The notes under the pieces are model-generated. The model made no database searches and had not been told where the DNA came from. It worked only from the letters and a program-made list of their open reading frames with translations. The translations under genes were made by a program, and so were the position numbers. Below, piece after piece: positions 39,744 through 48,638 of a stretch of DNA of 64,000 nt. Position 1 is the stretch's first letter. Each line of letters begins with the position of its first letter. Source of the DNA: JAYEHL01 sp041653935 (lineage in GTDB: Bacteria > Chloroflexota > Dehalococcoidia > E44-bin15); NCBI GenBank assembly GCA_041653935.1, contig JBAZEO010000001.1, forward strand, positions 62,001 to 126,000, read 5' to 3'.

Positions 39744-40391
39744 ATGCATAGGCTGCGAGTCACCTTCTCTCGCGGGGAAGAATTGAAATACCTCTCTCAT
39801 CTTGATGTGATGCGCTTGCTGGAGCGCGCTTTGCGTCGTGCCGATCTGCCGCTTGCATATTCGCAGGGTTTCAGTCCTCATGCAAAAATCTCCATAGCAG
39901 CACCGCTGCCACTGGGTGTGACAGGTGAACGGGAATTGATGGATATCTTCATCCAGCGCAGGATTTCTCCTTATCTGGTACAAAAGAACCTCGCCAGTCA
40001 GTTGCCTAAAGATATGAGCATTGCCAGTGTGATTCAGGTGCCGGCGGATGCGCCGTCGCTGCAGTCGCAGGTGCGCCGTGCCGAATATCGTGTCGAGGTA
40101 GCTACCGATAAGTCTGCTGATGAGATCAAATCTGCTATCGATTCGTTCTTGGCGAAAGCGGAGTTGCCATGGCAGCACAAGCGTGACGAGGAGATGCGCA
40201 GCTACGATCTGCGCAAACTGGTGGAGCGGGTGTGGCTGATCGAGGTTCGTGGAACAATATGTGTCCTTGGCATGTGCCTGCGCGCCGACGGTTCTGCTTC
40301 AGGCAGGGCGGAACAGGTCGTCCTGGCGCTGGGTTTTACCGGGCAGCCTAAGTCTATATGCCGTACCAGGCTTTTTCTGGTGGGTGAGTAA
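39744..40391 (+). CDS. DUF2344 / TIGR03936-type protein
   Basis: 215 residues. It opens LRVTFSRGEELKYLSHLDVMR and contains AYSQGFSPHAKISIAAPLPLG, which are the defining sequences of DUF2344. In many bacteria the domain is fused to or beside a B12-binding radical SAM protein; no such partner lies next to it here, so the biochemical role is open. It starts 6 bases after the CNNM gene. Confidence 0.87.
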   Translation: MHRLRVTFSRGEELKYLSHLDVMRLLERALRRADLPLAYSQGFSPHAKISIAAPLPLGVTGERELMDIFIQRRISPYLVQKNLASQLPKDMSIASVIQVPADAPSLQSQVRRAEYRVEVATDKSADEIKSAIDSFLAKAELPWQHKRDEEMRSYDLRKLVERVWLIEVRGTICVLGMCLRADGSASGRAEQVVLALGFTGQPKSICRTRLFLVGE

Positions 40392-40395
40392 TATC

Positions 40396-41028
40396 ATGAG
40401 ATTGATTTTAGTGCGTCACGGAGAAACGGAATGGAATCGGCAGAGCCGTATCATAGGGCATACTGAGATTGCGTTGAACGAGACGGGGCGAAAGCAGGCT
40501 GCGTTGTTGGCTCAGGCGCTGCGAAATGAAAAGGTGTCGGCGATATACGCCAGTCCGTTGCAGCGTACACGTGAGACGGCCGCTGAGATTTCCCGCGTGC
40601 TGGGTGTTGAAGTCGAATTTAACGACGCTTTCAAGGAAATCGCTGCGGGAGATATTGATGGCATGACGTTCGAAGAGGTTGCCGAACGCCACGGCGATTT
40701 CTTTCAGCATTGGATGAGGGGCGATCCAGCATTGCGTTTGCCCGGGGGCGAATCTTTCACGGATCTGCGGGACAGGACATGGCCGGCTCTGCAGCGTATC
40801 GTCAGTGAGCATAATGACGGTGATGTCATAGTTGTCAGCCATACTCTGGCTATCATGAGTATCATCGCCAGCGCGCTGGGTATGAATATAGCGGATTTCA
40901 GGCGGATCAGGCTGAATGTCGCTTCGATAAGCATACTTGAGTTCAAGGATAGGAATGTATCGCTGTTATTATTCAATGATACCTGTCACTGGCAGGGGCT
41001 GGAGAGACACGACGGCGGTGTGTTGTAA
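40396..41028 (+). CDS. Histidine phosphatase family protein
   Basis: 210 residues from ATG 40396; a longer frame exists but its first 49 codons lie inside the previous gene. LVRHGETEWN is the RHG catalytic motif, GDIDGMTFEE the acid-donor region, and VVSHTLAIM the second catalytic His. It resembles alpha-ribazole phosphatase and phosphoglycerate-mutase-like phosphatases. Substrate not identifiable. It starts 4 bases after the DUF2344 gene and overlaps tilS by one base. Confidence 0.9.
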   Translation: MRLILVRHGETEWNRQSRIIGHTEIALNETGRKQAALLAQALRNEKVSAIYASPLQRTRETAAEISRVLGVEVEFNDAFKEIAAGDIDGMTFEEVAERHGDFFQHWMRGDPALRLPGGESFTDLRDRTWPALQRIVSEHNDGDVIVVSHTLAIMSIIASALGMNIADFRRIRLNVASISILEFKDRNVSLLLFNDTCHWQGLERHDGGVL

Positions 41029-42449
41029 TGGAGAATCTAGAAGAACGCGTTCTTGATTTTATCCGGCGCGAGGATTTGCTTCCCGCTGCCAAGGGAAAGA
41101 AGCGGGTCGTGCTGGTCGGCGTGTCGGGCGGGCCGGACTCGGTATGTCTCCTACATGTGTTGAACCAGATTAAGAAATCGCTTGGCGTACGGCTTCATAT
41201 CGCTCATCTCAACCATATGCTGCGAGGCGCCTCGTCCGACGGGGATGCGCGCTACGTCGAACAATTAGCTAAGTCTTTAAAGATTCCTGTCACTGTTGAT
41301 GCGTGTGATGTCGATGAATATCGCAAGGAGCATAAGCTCTCTCTTGAGGAGGCGGCTCGCGACGTGCGCTACGATTTTTTCGCGCGCGTCGCCAAATCGG
41401 TAGGTGCGGATTGTGTGGCTCTGGGGCATACTGAAGACGATCAGATTGAGACTGTACTGATGCACTTGGTGCGTGGTGCCGGTATCGCGGGGTTGCAGGG
41501 CATGTCGCCGGTCACCGATATGTATTCCCACAGCCGTGCTAGGCTGCAGGTGATAAGGCCGCTACTTGAGGTTACCAGGGAAGAGACCGAGAATTACTGT
41601 TCTAGTCATCGTTTTAATCCTCGCAAAGATGACACCAATGAATCGCTTGATTACGTCAGGAATCGTTTCCGTCGTGAACTCATCCCGGTTTTGAGGAAGT
41701 CCAACAGCGACATCGGGGCTGCTGTTAGGCGTGTGACGGAGACCGCTGCGGATATCATGTCGTTCCTTGATATTGAGGTGGAGAGAACATGGAGCGATGC
41801 CGTATGCGTAAATCCCGTCGGCATTACGATAAATACTGCGGCGGTCCGAGCGCTTCACCCCGCACTGCGGCGCCATTTGTTGCGCAGGGTCGTGAGCGAG
41901 GTTCTGGGCGACCTGGTTGATATCGAGGCGGTGCATATCGAGAAGATGATAGAGGCCTTGCATAAGCAGGCGGGAAAGACTATTTCACTGCCCCGCGGAT
42001 TGAAATTCCATGTCAGCTATGATACGTGTCTATTGACCAAGGGCACTGTTGACGTCTGCCCTTTACCAGAGCTTGGGCGCGCGCACCGCTTGAAGGTGCC
42101 GGGTGTAACGCTGCTGCCCGGGTGGAGGGTGCGAGCCGACATGGTTCAGGCCGGCGAGCGGGCTGACGGATTCATCGCTTGTATCGATGCAGATGCCAGC
42201 GGCTTGGAACTGACGGTGCGCGGTCGCCGTCCGGGGGATCGCTTTCAGCCGCTGGGGATGAGCAATATGAAGAAACTTCAGGACTTTATGGTCGATGCCA
42301 AGATTCCGAGCACGTGGCGCGATCGAGTTCCATTAGTATGTTCGAAAGACGGCATTATATGGGTGGCGGGCTGGCGCATTTCTGATAGTGTGAAAATTAC
42401 GGATGAGACGATTAAAACGTTGCGCATTAGTTTCGAACGTAATGATTAG
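41028..42449 (+). CDS. tilS: tRNA(Ile)-lysidine synthase
   Basis: 473 residues. The PP-loop SGGPDSVCLLH is at about residue 35, HLNHMLRG at about 60 and LGHTEDDQIETVLMHLVRG at about 130. C-terminal substrate-binding domains include DFMVDAKIPSTWRDR. It converts C34 of tRNA-Ile(CAU) to lysidine, an essential step for reading AUA. Its start overlaps the preceding stop (TAATG), which suggests coupled translation. Confidence 0.95.
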   Translation: MENLEERVLDFIRREDLLPAAKGKKRVVLVGVSGGPDSVCLLHVLNQIKKSLGVRLHIAHLNHMLRGASSDGDARYVEQLAKSLKIPVTVDACDVDEYRKEHKLSLEEAARDVRYDFFARVAKSVGADCVALGHTEDDQIETVLMHLVRGAGIAGLQGMSPVTDMYSHSRARLQVIRPLLEVTREETENYCSSHRFNPRKDDTNESLDYVRNRFRRELIPVLRKSNSDIGAAVRRVTETAADIMSFLDIEVERTWSDAVCVNPVGITINTAAVRALHPALRRHLLRRVVSEVLGDLVDIEAVHIEKMIEALHKQAGKTISLPRGLKFHVSYDTCLLTKGTVDVCPLPELGRAHRLKVPGVTLLPGWRVRADMVQAGERADGFIACIDADASGLELTVRGRRPGDRFQPLGMSNMKKLQDFMVDAKIPSTWRDRVPLVCSKDGIIWVAGWRISDSVKITDETIKTLRISFERND

Positions 42450-42736
42450 TTGCATCCTATGAGATCTACTGTCGAACATCAGTTTAGTTCCCTAATTAAA
42501 CCTCATCAACTTACTATTTCCTACTCTTAGGGGATTTCTTTTTATCCATGGGACATTACCGATTCCCCCTACTAGAAAGTATTTACACCTCTTTATGTAG
42601 CGGTGGAGTATTTACCATTTTTGTTAATACATTTACTATCTATTATAGATATTCATGTCGAATTGGATAACGGTTTATTGAGTGAATAGGAAATATGCAC
42701 TGATTTTATGTAGGGCTCAAGGATTGGAGATGGGAT

Positions 42737-43693
42737 ATGAAGAACGTTGTTGTCACAGGAGCCTCTGGATATCTTGGCCAGCAATTGATTAGACGGTTGG
42801 AGCGTGACGACAGTGTGGAGCGCATAGTAGGGATAAGCAGGAGAGCCCCTAAGGTTGCCTCTTCCAAGCTCAAGTTCTATTCTCACGATATTCGTGAGCC
42901 CTTCGATAAGATATTCGCCGAGAACAATATTGATACTGCTGTCCATCTAGCTTTCGTAGTCGGGGCTGCGCGTGATGTCAAGGCGGCTCGTGCTACGGAT
43001 GTCGGCGGGTCGAAGAATTTCCTCGATGCATGCAAGAGCGCATCGGTGAAACGAGTTTCGTTTCTGAGCAGCTATACGGCATATGGGGCCTATCCCGATA
43101 ATCCGCAGTTGATGGGTGAAGACACGCCTCTCAGGCCGAACGCTGGGTTTCAGTATCCCCACCATAAGGCTGAAGTAGATAAGATGTTCCAGGAGTTTAT
43201 GAGGCAGAATACGGATATATGCGTTTCGGTTTTACGCGCCGTTGTGGTGGCAGGACCTTCAAGTGATGGCGGGCCTTTGGCATCGTTTCTAAAGAATCCT
43301 GTTTCCGTGCGCATCAAAGGCTATGATCCGTTGTGGCAATTCGTTCATGAGGACGATCTTATAGAGCTTACGGTTTCCCTGTTGAAGAATGGGCATAAGG
43401 GTGTGTTCAATGTCGCTGGTGATGGGGCTATTCCTTATTCCGAGATGCTGGCTAAGATCGGCAAGAGGTGTCTGATATTGCCTAATAAGGTGAGCGCGTT
43501 CATTACGAATTTGACCTGGTACCTGCATTTGCAGTCTGAATCTCCTGGCGGCAAGTCATCAGACATATTAATGTATCCGATTTGTGTGAGTAATGAGAAG
43601 GTGAAGAAATCAACCGGCTTCGCGTTTAAGTATACCGGGCAAGAGGCGTTCCAGTTGTTCCTCGATGCCGCTAGGAGCAATGCTAAGAACTAA
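42737..43693 (+). CDS. NAD-dependent epimerase/dehydratase (extended SDR)
   Basis: 318 residues. The Rossmann loop VTGASGYLGQQL (residues 5-16) and the YPHHK active site (YxxxK) mark an extended SDR. DTAVHLAFVVGA fits the strand-4 region. Substrate unknown. GGAGA stands 6 bases before the ATG. Its closest relative in the window is the convergent gene at 43764-44726. Confidence 0.85.
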   Translation: MKNVVVTGASGYLGQQLIRRLERDDSVERIVGISRRAPKVASSKLKFYSHDIREPFDKIFAENNIDTAVHLAFVVGAARDVKAARATDVGGSKNFLDACKSASVKRVSFLSSYTAYGAYPDNPQLMGEDTPLRPNAGFQYPHHKAEVDKMFQEFMRQNTDICVSVLRAVVVAGPSSDGGPLASFLKNPVSVRIKGYDPLWQFVHEDDLIELTVSLLKNGHKGVFNVAGDGAIPYSEMLAKIGKRCLILPNKVSAFITNLTWYLHLQSESPGGKSSDILMYPICVSNEKVKKSTGFAFKYTGQEAFQLFLDAARSNAKN

Positions 43694-43712
43694 AAAGACT
43701 AGGTTCTGCTAA

Positions 43713-43744
43713 AAGAAAAGGCCCCGTATTCGAGGCCTTTTCTT
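43713..43744. terminator. Bidirectional terminator between two epimerase genes
   Basis: AAGAAAAGGCC pairs with GGCCTTTTCTT around a 10-base loop, with A-rich and T-rich outer sides. It serves both convergent genes. Confidence 0.85.
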
Positions 43745-43763
43745 ATTATCGATTCAATGTAGT

Positions 43764-44726
43764 TTACTTCTGGCAACTCGCAGTCTTCTTTTTGCCCATG
43801 ACCTCTAGGAATATGTCGAACGCCTCCGGACCTGAGTGAAGGTATTTATATCCTGTTTCCTTGATCAACTTCTCGTTGCTCATTATTGTCGAGAACTGTA
43901 TCATGCGTAGTCCGCCGCACTGGGCTTTTGCCTGCAGTTTCAGCCGCCATGTTATCTTTATGCCGTAGTAAAGCAGCCATGAAGGCAGGGAAAGCGATGG
44001 TTTTCCCAGCATTTTTATTATCTCGCTATATTTTAGTGACCCATCGGCGGCAAAGTTGAATATGCCTGCTTTTCGCTGCTTAGCTAGGATCGTTATGATG
44101 TTGACCAGGTCATCTTCGTGAATGAACTGCCATGTCGGGTCAAGCCCTATGGGTTTGATCATGATCGGCAGGAATAGCACTGTTAAGCCGCATTTCTCGC
44201 CGCCGGGTCCGGTTACCGCGGCTGTCCGGCCTATGGTTACCTTGATGTCGGGGTGTTCAGAGGCGAATTTCTGGAACATGTGATCGACCTCGGCTTTGTC
44301 GGATGGATAGGGGAAGTCGGGGTTTGGCTTAAGAGGCATGTCCTCGGTGAATATTTTGGGATTATCAGCCCATGCCCCATAAGCGGAATAGCTGCCCATA
44401 TAGAAGACCTGTTGCACCTTGGCCTGCGCAGCGGCATCCATGAAGTTCTGAGAACCTTTTATATTGATTTCGTGCGCCATCTTTTCGGCATGTATGGGTG
44501 CTACGATGAACGCGAAGTGTATGGCGGTATCAATCTTGTGTTCGGAAAAGATATTACCGAAGGGCTGTCGCACATCATGCTTGATAAAGGTGAATTTGGG
44601 GGATTGGAAGGCTGGCTCCTTAATATCCATCCCGATTAGATGTTCCACCTCTGGCTCTTGCGCGATTCTTTTAGCTAACAGGGTCCCCAGATATCCAGAA
44701 ACGCCGGTAATAAGTACGTTCTTCAT
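43764..44726 (-). CDS. NAD-dependent epimerase/dehydratase (extended SDR)
   Basis: 320 residues. ITGVSGYLGTLLAKRI is the dinucleotide loop and YPSDKAEVDHMFQKF has the YxxxK site. It is a sister of the gene at 42737-43693: both share TAIHFAF/TAVHLAF, YSAYGA/YTAYGA, WQFIHEDDL/WQFVHEDDL and the KYSEI/PYSEM block. The two genes face each other across one terminator. The substrate is not evident; they lie in a region full of flavin reductases. Confidence 0.85.
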   Translation of the reverse strand: MKNVLITGVSGYLGTLLAKRIAQEPEVEHLIGMDIKEPAFQSPKFTFIKHDVRQPFGNIFSEHKIDTAIHFAFIVAPIHAEKMAHEINIKGSQNFMDAAAQAKVQQVFYMGSYSAYGAWADNPKIFTEDMPLKPNPDFPYPSDKAEVDHMFQKFASEHPDIKVTIGRTAAVTGPGGEKCGLTVLFLPIMIKPIGLDPTWQFIHEDDLVNIITILAKQRKAGIFNFAADGSLKYSEIIKMLGKPSLSLPSWLLYYGIKITWRLKLQAKAQCGGLRMIQFSTIMSNEKLIKETGYKYLHSGPEAFDIFLEVMGKKKTASCQK

Positions 44727-44771
44727 CTTGCCCCCTATTATTTATTACAATGCTGATGGTCTTCAGACTTT

Positions 44772-45980
44772 TTACTTTTTCCCCGCCAGCGCGAGTTCAT
44801 TGCATACACACTTAACCCCGTTGGGCGATGACATCTCAGCTACACACTTATTGCAGTGGTCGCAGTCGGAGGCGGTTATCTCACCCGCGATCATCCTGTT
44901 AACGAAATTCGGATCCTTTATTGTCGCCCGGCCGAGCTCAACGAATTCGAAGCCTTCGTTCATGGCCTTTGCCATGTTATCAATTGAGCATACACCACCC
45001 ACATATACCACCGGAATCTTGACAGCATGCATTATCTTCTTCGATTGTTCGAATAGGAACATCTCCTCAAAAGGAACAATTTTTAATATGATGCTGCTAA
45101 ATAATTTCAAACCCATTTTAGTAACTATGTTTTTTTCATACTTTATGTATTCTTTCTTAGGTAGTTCTCCGCGCATCATATGGAAAGATGTCCTGGCAGT
45201 AAATCCGCAGCTTGGAATAAGGGCGCTGGCGCCTGCTTCCTCGAAACGCTTTGCCACCTGTACGGACTCATCAATGGTGAGCCCGCCTTTAAAACAATCC
45301 TCGGTGTTCATCTTAACCAGTATCGGGAAATCGGGGCCCATCACCTTCCTCACATGTTCTATTACCGAGGCGGGGAATCTCATGCGGTTCTCCAGCGAGC
45401 CGCCGTATTGATCCTTGCGGCTGTTGGTCCATGGCGAGAGGAACTGGCTGAGCAGATATCCGTGTCCGGCATGTATCTCTATGGAATCAAATCCAGCCTG
45501 GCGTGCCATCTGAGCCGCCTTGCCGAAGTCTTCCCTGACCCTGTTAATATCATCTTCGGTCATCGGACGGCAGATGCTGTAACGGAACATGCAGAACTTG
45601 CGTGACGGTCCAATAGGGGTAAAGCCTGTCGCCGATTTATTCGCGAAGAAGCCGCAGTGTCCCATTTGCAAGTTTGCGGCGGCTCCCTCAGCGTGTATAG
45701 CATCAGTCATCTTCTTCAGGTTTGGTATTATCTCAGGGCGCATCCACATCTCATGGCCGAAAGCAGCGCCGTCTTTGGCGACTGCACAGTATGACACGGT
45801 AGTCATACCTATGCCGCCATGGGCGACAGCCTGGTGGTGCTTTAGAAGAGCTTCACCTGGCGTTGCGTTGGGACATAAACCCTCAAAGCATCCGGCTCTG
45901 ATCGTGCGGTTGCGTAGCGTTAGCCCGCCGATTTTACCGGGGGTAAAAACCTTCAATTGTTTCTGTGCTGTCTGCTGCAT
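44772..45980 (-). CDS. NADH:flavin oxidoreductase (Old Yellow Enzyme type) with Fe-S motif
   Basis: 402 residues forming a TIM-barrel FMN domain. HAGHGYLLSQFLSPWTNSRK (catalytic His pair region and loop) and YGGSLENRMRF are diagnostic. A terminal CDHCNKC set with later Cys residues gives a [4Fe-4S] site, as in 2,4-dienoyl-CoA and enoate reductases. The C-terminal FAD/NAD domain of those enzymes is absent, so it must receive electrons from another protein. It probably reduces an activated C=C bond. Confidence 0.87.
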   Translation of the reverse strand: MQQTAQKQLKVFTPGKIGGLTLRNRTIRAGCFEGLCPNATPGEALLKHHQAVAHGGIGMTTVSYCAVAKDGAAFGHEMWMRPEIIPNLKKMTDAIHAEGAAANLQMGHCGFFANKSATGFTPIGPSRKFCMFRYSICRPMTEDDINRVREDFGKAAQMARQAGFDSIEIHAGHGYLLSQFLSPWTNSRKDQYGGSLENRMRFPASVIEHVRKVMGPDFPILVKMNTEDCFKGGLTIDESVQVAKRFEEAGASALIPSCGFTARTSFHMMRGELPKKEYIKYEKNIVTKMGLKLFSSIILKIVPFEEMFLFEQSKKIMHAVKIPVVYVGGVCSIDNMAKAMNEGFEFVELGRATIKDPNFVNRMIAGEITASDCDHCNKCVAEMSSPNGVKCVCNELALAGKK

Positions 45981-46302
45981 GGTTCCGCCTTTCTTTGTTT
46001 TTACAAAAGTTGTTATAAAGTAACTATAGATGTTCCCAGGGGAGCGAATTCAATTTTATTATGCATTTTATGGCAGAATTCAATTGGCAATTTGCAGAAT
46101 TATTAAAAACATCGAGGATATTACATTTGTGGGTGTTGCTGTTGGTGTAACATGATGACGCTTTGTTCATAAATATTCTCTACCGAATATAAACATGCAT
46201 CAAAATCAGATAATATTTAATAGAGATAGGGTATCCCAAAAGTTAGCGTGTGTCAATAAGAATGCTGCTCAATTATGATGCTGATGTCATGTCTTGGTAT
46301 TC
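45981..46302. other. AT-rich intergenic stretch upstream of the Old Yellow Enzyme gene
   Basis: No gene is visible. GAATTCAATT occurs twice (46028-46037 and 46077-46086) and the second is followed by a GGCAATTTGCAGAATT half-repeat. This could be an operator for the minus-strand reductase gene, but no regulator gene is beside it. Confidence 0.3.
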
Positions 46303-46512
46303 CTATTTCCACCATTTTGTCTTCCGGCTGGCGGCAACTGCTGCTAACGGCGATATCGCTATCCAGAGTGTGAATGTTATCAGCATGGCCATGGGATAGT
46401 CGACGTTGGACCAGCCCAGGTCGGGCGAGATTTGGCGCCAGAGGAGCATCAGGAAAAAGGAGCTTAAAAAGAAGCCGGGTATTGCTGATAACAACATAAA
46501 GTAGCCGAACAT
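46303..46512 (-). CDS. Small two-helix membrane protein
   Basis: 69 residues with two hydrophobic helices (about 3-25 and 40-61) joined by a short loop containing SPDLGW, and a basic C-terminus (SRKTKWWK). AAGGAGG lies 5 bases before the ATG, supporting expression. No recognised family. Confidence 0.6.
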   Translation of the reverse strand: MFGYFMLLSAIPGFFLSSFFLMLLWRQISPDLGWSNVDYPMAMLITFTLWIAISPLAAVAASRKTKWWK

Positions 46513-46537
46513 GTCTGCCTCCTTAAGATTTTTGTAG

Positions 46538-46590
46538 GGGCGTATTTCAATACGCCCGTTCCTGGATCATCCGGTCAAGCCGTATGATGA
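46538..46590. repeat. REP-like palindromes
   Basis: GGGCGTATT-TC-AATACGCCC (46538-46557) is a perfect inverted repeat. It is followed by CTGGATCATCCGG with GGTCAAGCCG, the same block seen at 34955-34974. It lies in the short gap before the radical SAM gene. Confidence 0.65.
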
Positions 46591-46621
46591 CATTATCATA
46601 TCATGAACCTCTTTAGTTCTC

Positions 46622-47809
46622 TTAATATCCAAATTTGACGTATTCACTGGCTTTGGAAAGTCGTTTGCCTATGGTTCCTAATGCATCCATGGATCGAATC
46701 TTGCTGCCGTTCTTGCGCATGTGCAGTATCGCGTTCACCGTTACCGGCCCCAGCCCGGGGACACGCAAAAGTTCGTATTTGTCGGCGCGGTTGATATCGA
46801 TGGGAAACAGCTCGGGATGACGCATAGCCCATAGCTCCTTCGGATCGACGGTCAGCGACAGATTGCCGTTGCTCTCGAACGGAATCTCTTCGTCGCTGAA
46901 GCCGTACTTGCGTATGAGCCAGTCGGTCTGGTACAGGCGGTGCTCACGGTTGAGCAGGTTGGCGTTGGTCAATGGCGAGTGCTCTCCCGGCAGTTCAGGG
47001 TCGCCCAGCCCGCGCTGGTAGGCGCTGAAGTAGACGCGGTTCAGCCCCATGCGCTTATATAGCCCCCATGAGTATGTGACTATCTCCCTGTCGGTTTCGT
47101 CCGAGGCGCCGACCACGAACTGAGTGGTCTGGTGCACCCGGCTGTATCTCGACTCCGGCTGCGTGAGCCGGCTGATGAGTTTCATCGGGCGGATGATATC
47201 GTCGAGGTAGTTCTTGCTCTGGCTGAGCTTCTTGAAGTGCTCTTCGCCCGCAGTTTCGATATTGACGGAAACGGCACTGGCCAGAGCTACGGCCTGCTCG
47301 ATGGCGGCGTCCGATGCGCCGGGGATGACTTTGAGGTGCATGTAGCCTCTGAACCCGCCGCGGCGCAGGATGCCGGCGGTGGAGATGATTCGATCCATCG
47401 TATTGTCCGGGGTGTTCGTTACTCCGCTGGTGAGGAATATTCCCTGCACGCGGCGCGCGCGGTAGTATTCGAGAAATGCTTTCGCTGTCTCTTCCGGCGT
47501 GAGGGTGCAGCGCCTGCTATCGATCTTTACCCTCAGCGGGCAGTAGCGGCAGTTGTTTACGCACTCGTTAGATACCAGCGTTTTGAAGAGGAATGTCTTG
47601 CGGCCGTTCTCGAAGGTGACGGGGTATATCCACTTGTCGTCCTTTGAGCGGCGGCGCGCGTCGGTCTCATTCACGCCGCAGGCGCAGGCCAGGTCGTACT
47701 GCGATTCCTGCGACAAAATCGATAGCTTCTCATGCGTGTCCGGGGCCACGCGGACATAGGGCGCGGCGATCATTGCGGGCTTGTCGCAGGTGGGGCAGTT
47801 GTCCCTCAT
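46622..47809 (-). CDS. Radical SAM protein, putative DNA modification/repair family
   Basis: 395 residues. The radical SAM cluster motif CVNNCRYC (Cys83, Cys87, Cys90) is followed by the TIM-barrel half (GIFLTSGV, YMHLKVIPGA). The C-terminal 60 residues are a helix-hairpin-helix (RVPGLGPVTVNAILHMRK) of the DNA-binding type. The N-terminal CPTCDK and CACG may hold more metal. This matches the family usually annotated as a putative DNA-modification/repair radical SAM protein often beside a uracil-DNA-glycosylase-like gene. That partner is not seen here. Confidence 0.87.
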   Translation of the reverse strand: MRDNCPTCDKPAMIAAPYVRVAPDTHEKLSILSQESQYDLACACGVNETDARRRSKDDKWIYPVTFENGRKTFLFKTLVSNECVNNCRYCPLRVKIDSRRCTLTPEETAKAFLEYYRARRVQGIFLTSGVTNTPDNTMDRIISTAGILRRGGFRGYMHLKVIPGASDAAIEQAVALASAVSVNIETAGEEHFKKLSQSKNYLDDIIRPMKLISRLTQPESRYSRVHQTTQFVVGASDETDREIVTYSWGLYKRMGLNRVYFSAYQRGLGDPELPGEHSPLTNANLLNREHRLYQTDWLIRKYGFSDEEIPFESNGNLSLTVDPKELWAMRHPELFPIDINRADKYELLRVPGLGPVTVNAILHMRKNGSKIRSMDALGTIGKRLSKASEYVKFGY

Positions 47810-47902
47810 GGAGACATGATACTACCGTCGGGTGGGGTGGGCAAGGATAGATTTTTCCAAACCCCCGGCAGGAGAATCCTCCTGCACCTCTGCGCAGTTT
47901 AT

Positions 47903-48619
47903 TTAAGCCAACCTGAAAAACCAGTTCGGCATTATCTTGAGCACCCAGGCGATGAGCCGCCAGCGTCGTGTGACATAGGCGTGCGGTTTCTTCCTCTCGA
48001 TGGCGCGGTAGATTTGCTGCGCGGCTTTATCCGTCGAGGCGCGCCAGAATATCCTGTCCCCCTGCGCCATGCGCGTGTCCACAAATCCGGGCTGGATGTC
48101 GGTGACGTAGATGGGCAGTTTCGATTTCATAGCCATGTGGCGTAAGCCCTCCAGGTAGTTGCAGACGAAGGACTTGGAGGCGTTGTAGGCCGGGGCGTAG
48201 CGCCCGCCGCGGATGGCGGCGATCGATGATATGCCGACGAGGTGTCCGTGGCCCTGTTTGATGAAATAGTTGAACGCGGTATCCGCGATCGCTGTGAAGC
48301 CGAGGACATTGGTATCGATGGTGTCTTTCTCGTTGGGCCACTGCAGATCGGTGGTGCCGTGGCCGGTGCCCGCGCTGATTACTACCAGATCGACGCTGCC
48401 CATCTCGACGATGAGGTCGTTAAATGTTGCGATAGCGGTCGGTGTGTCGGCGACGTCCATAGTTCGGATGAGGCATTTGTCTGACAGTTCGGCCTGCAGC
48501 TCTTGGAGTAGCTGGGTGCGCCTGCCGGTGATGCCGACGATGTAGTCGTGGCTGACGAGGACTTTGGCCAGCTCCCGTCCCATACCGGATGACGCGCCGA
48601 TGATGATAGCTTTCTTCAT
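47903..48619 (-). CDS. Short-chain dehydrogenase/reductase
   Basis: 238 residues. IIGASSGMGRELAKVL is the NAD(P) loop, SAGTGHG replaces the NNAG strand, and YNASKSFVCNYLEGL holds the catalytic YxxxK. Classical SDR length. It starts about 20 bases after the enoate-reductase-like gene ends, so it is probably cotranscribed and may act on the same substrate. Confidence 0.9.
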   Translation of the reverse strand: MKKAIIIGASSGMGRELAKVLVSHDYIVGITGRRTQLLQELQAELSDKCLIRTMDVADTPTAIATFNDLIVEMGSVDLVVISAGTGHGTTDLQWPNEKDTIDTNVLGFTAIADTAFNYFIKQGHGHLVGISSIAAIRGGRYAPAYNASKSFVCNYLEGLRHMAMKSKLPIYVTDIQPGFVDTRMAQGDRIFWRASTDKAAQQIYRAIERKKPHAYVTRRWRLIAWVLKIMPNWFFRLA

Positions 48620-48638
48620 ATCGCGACTATCGGTCGGA

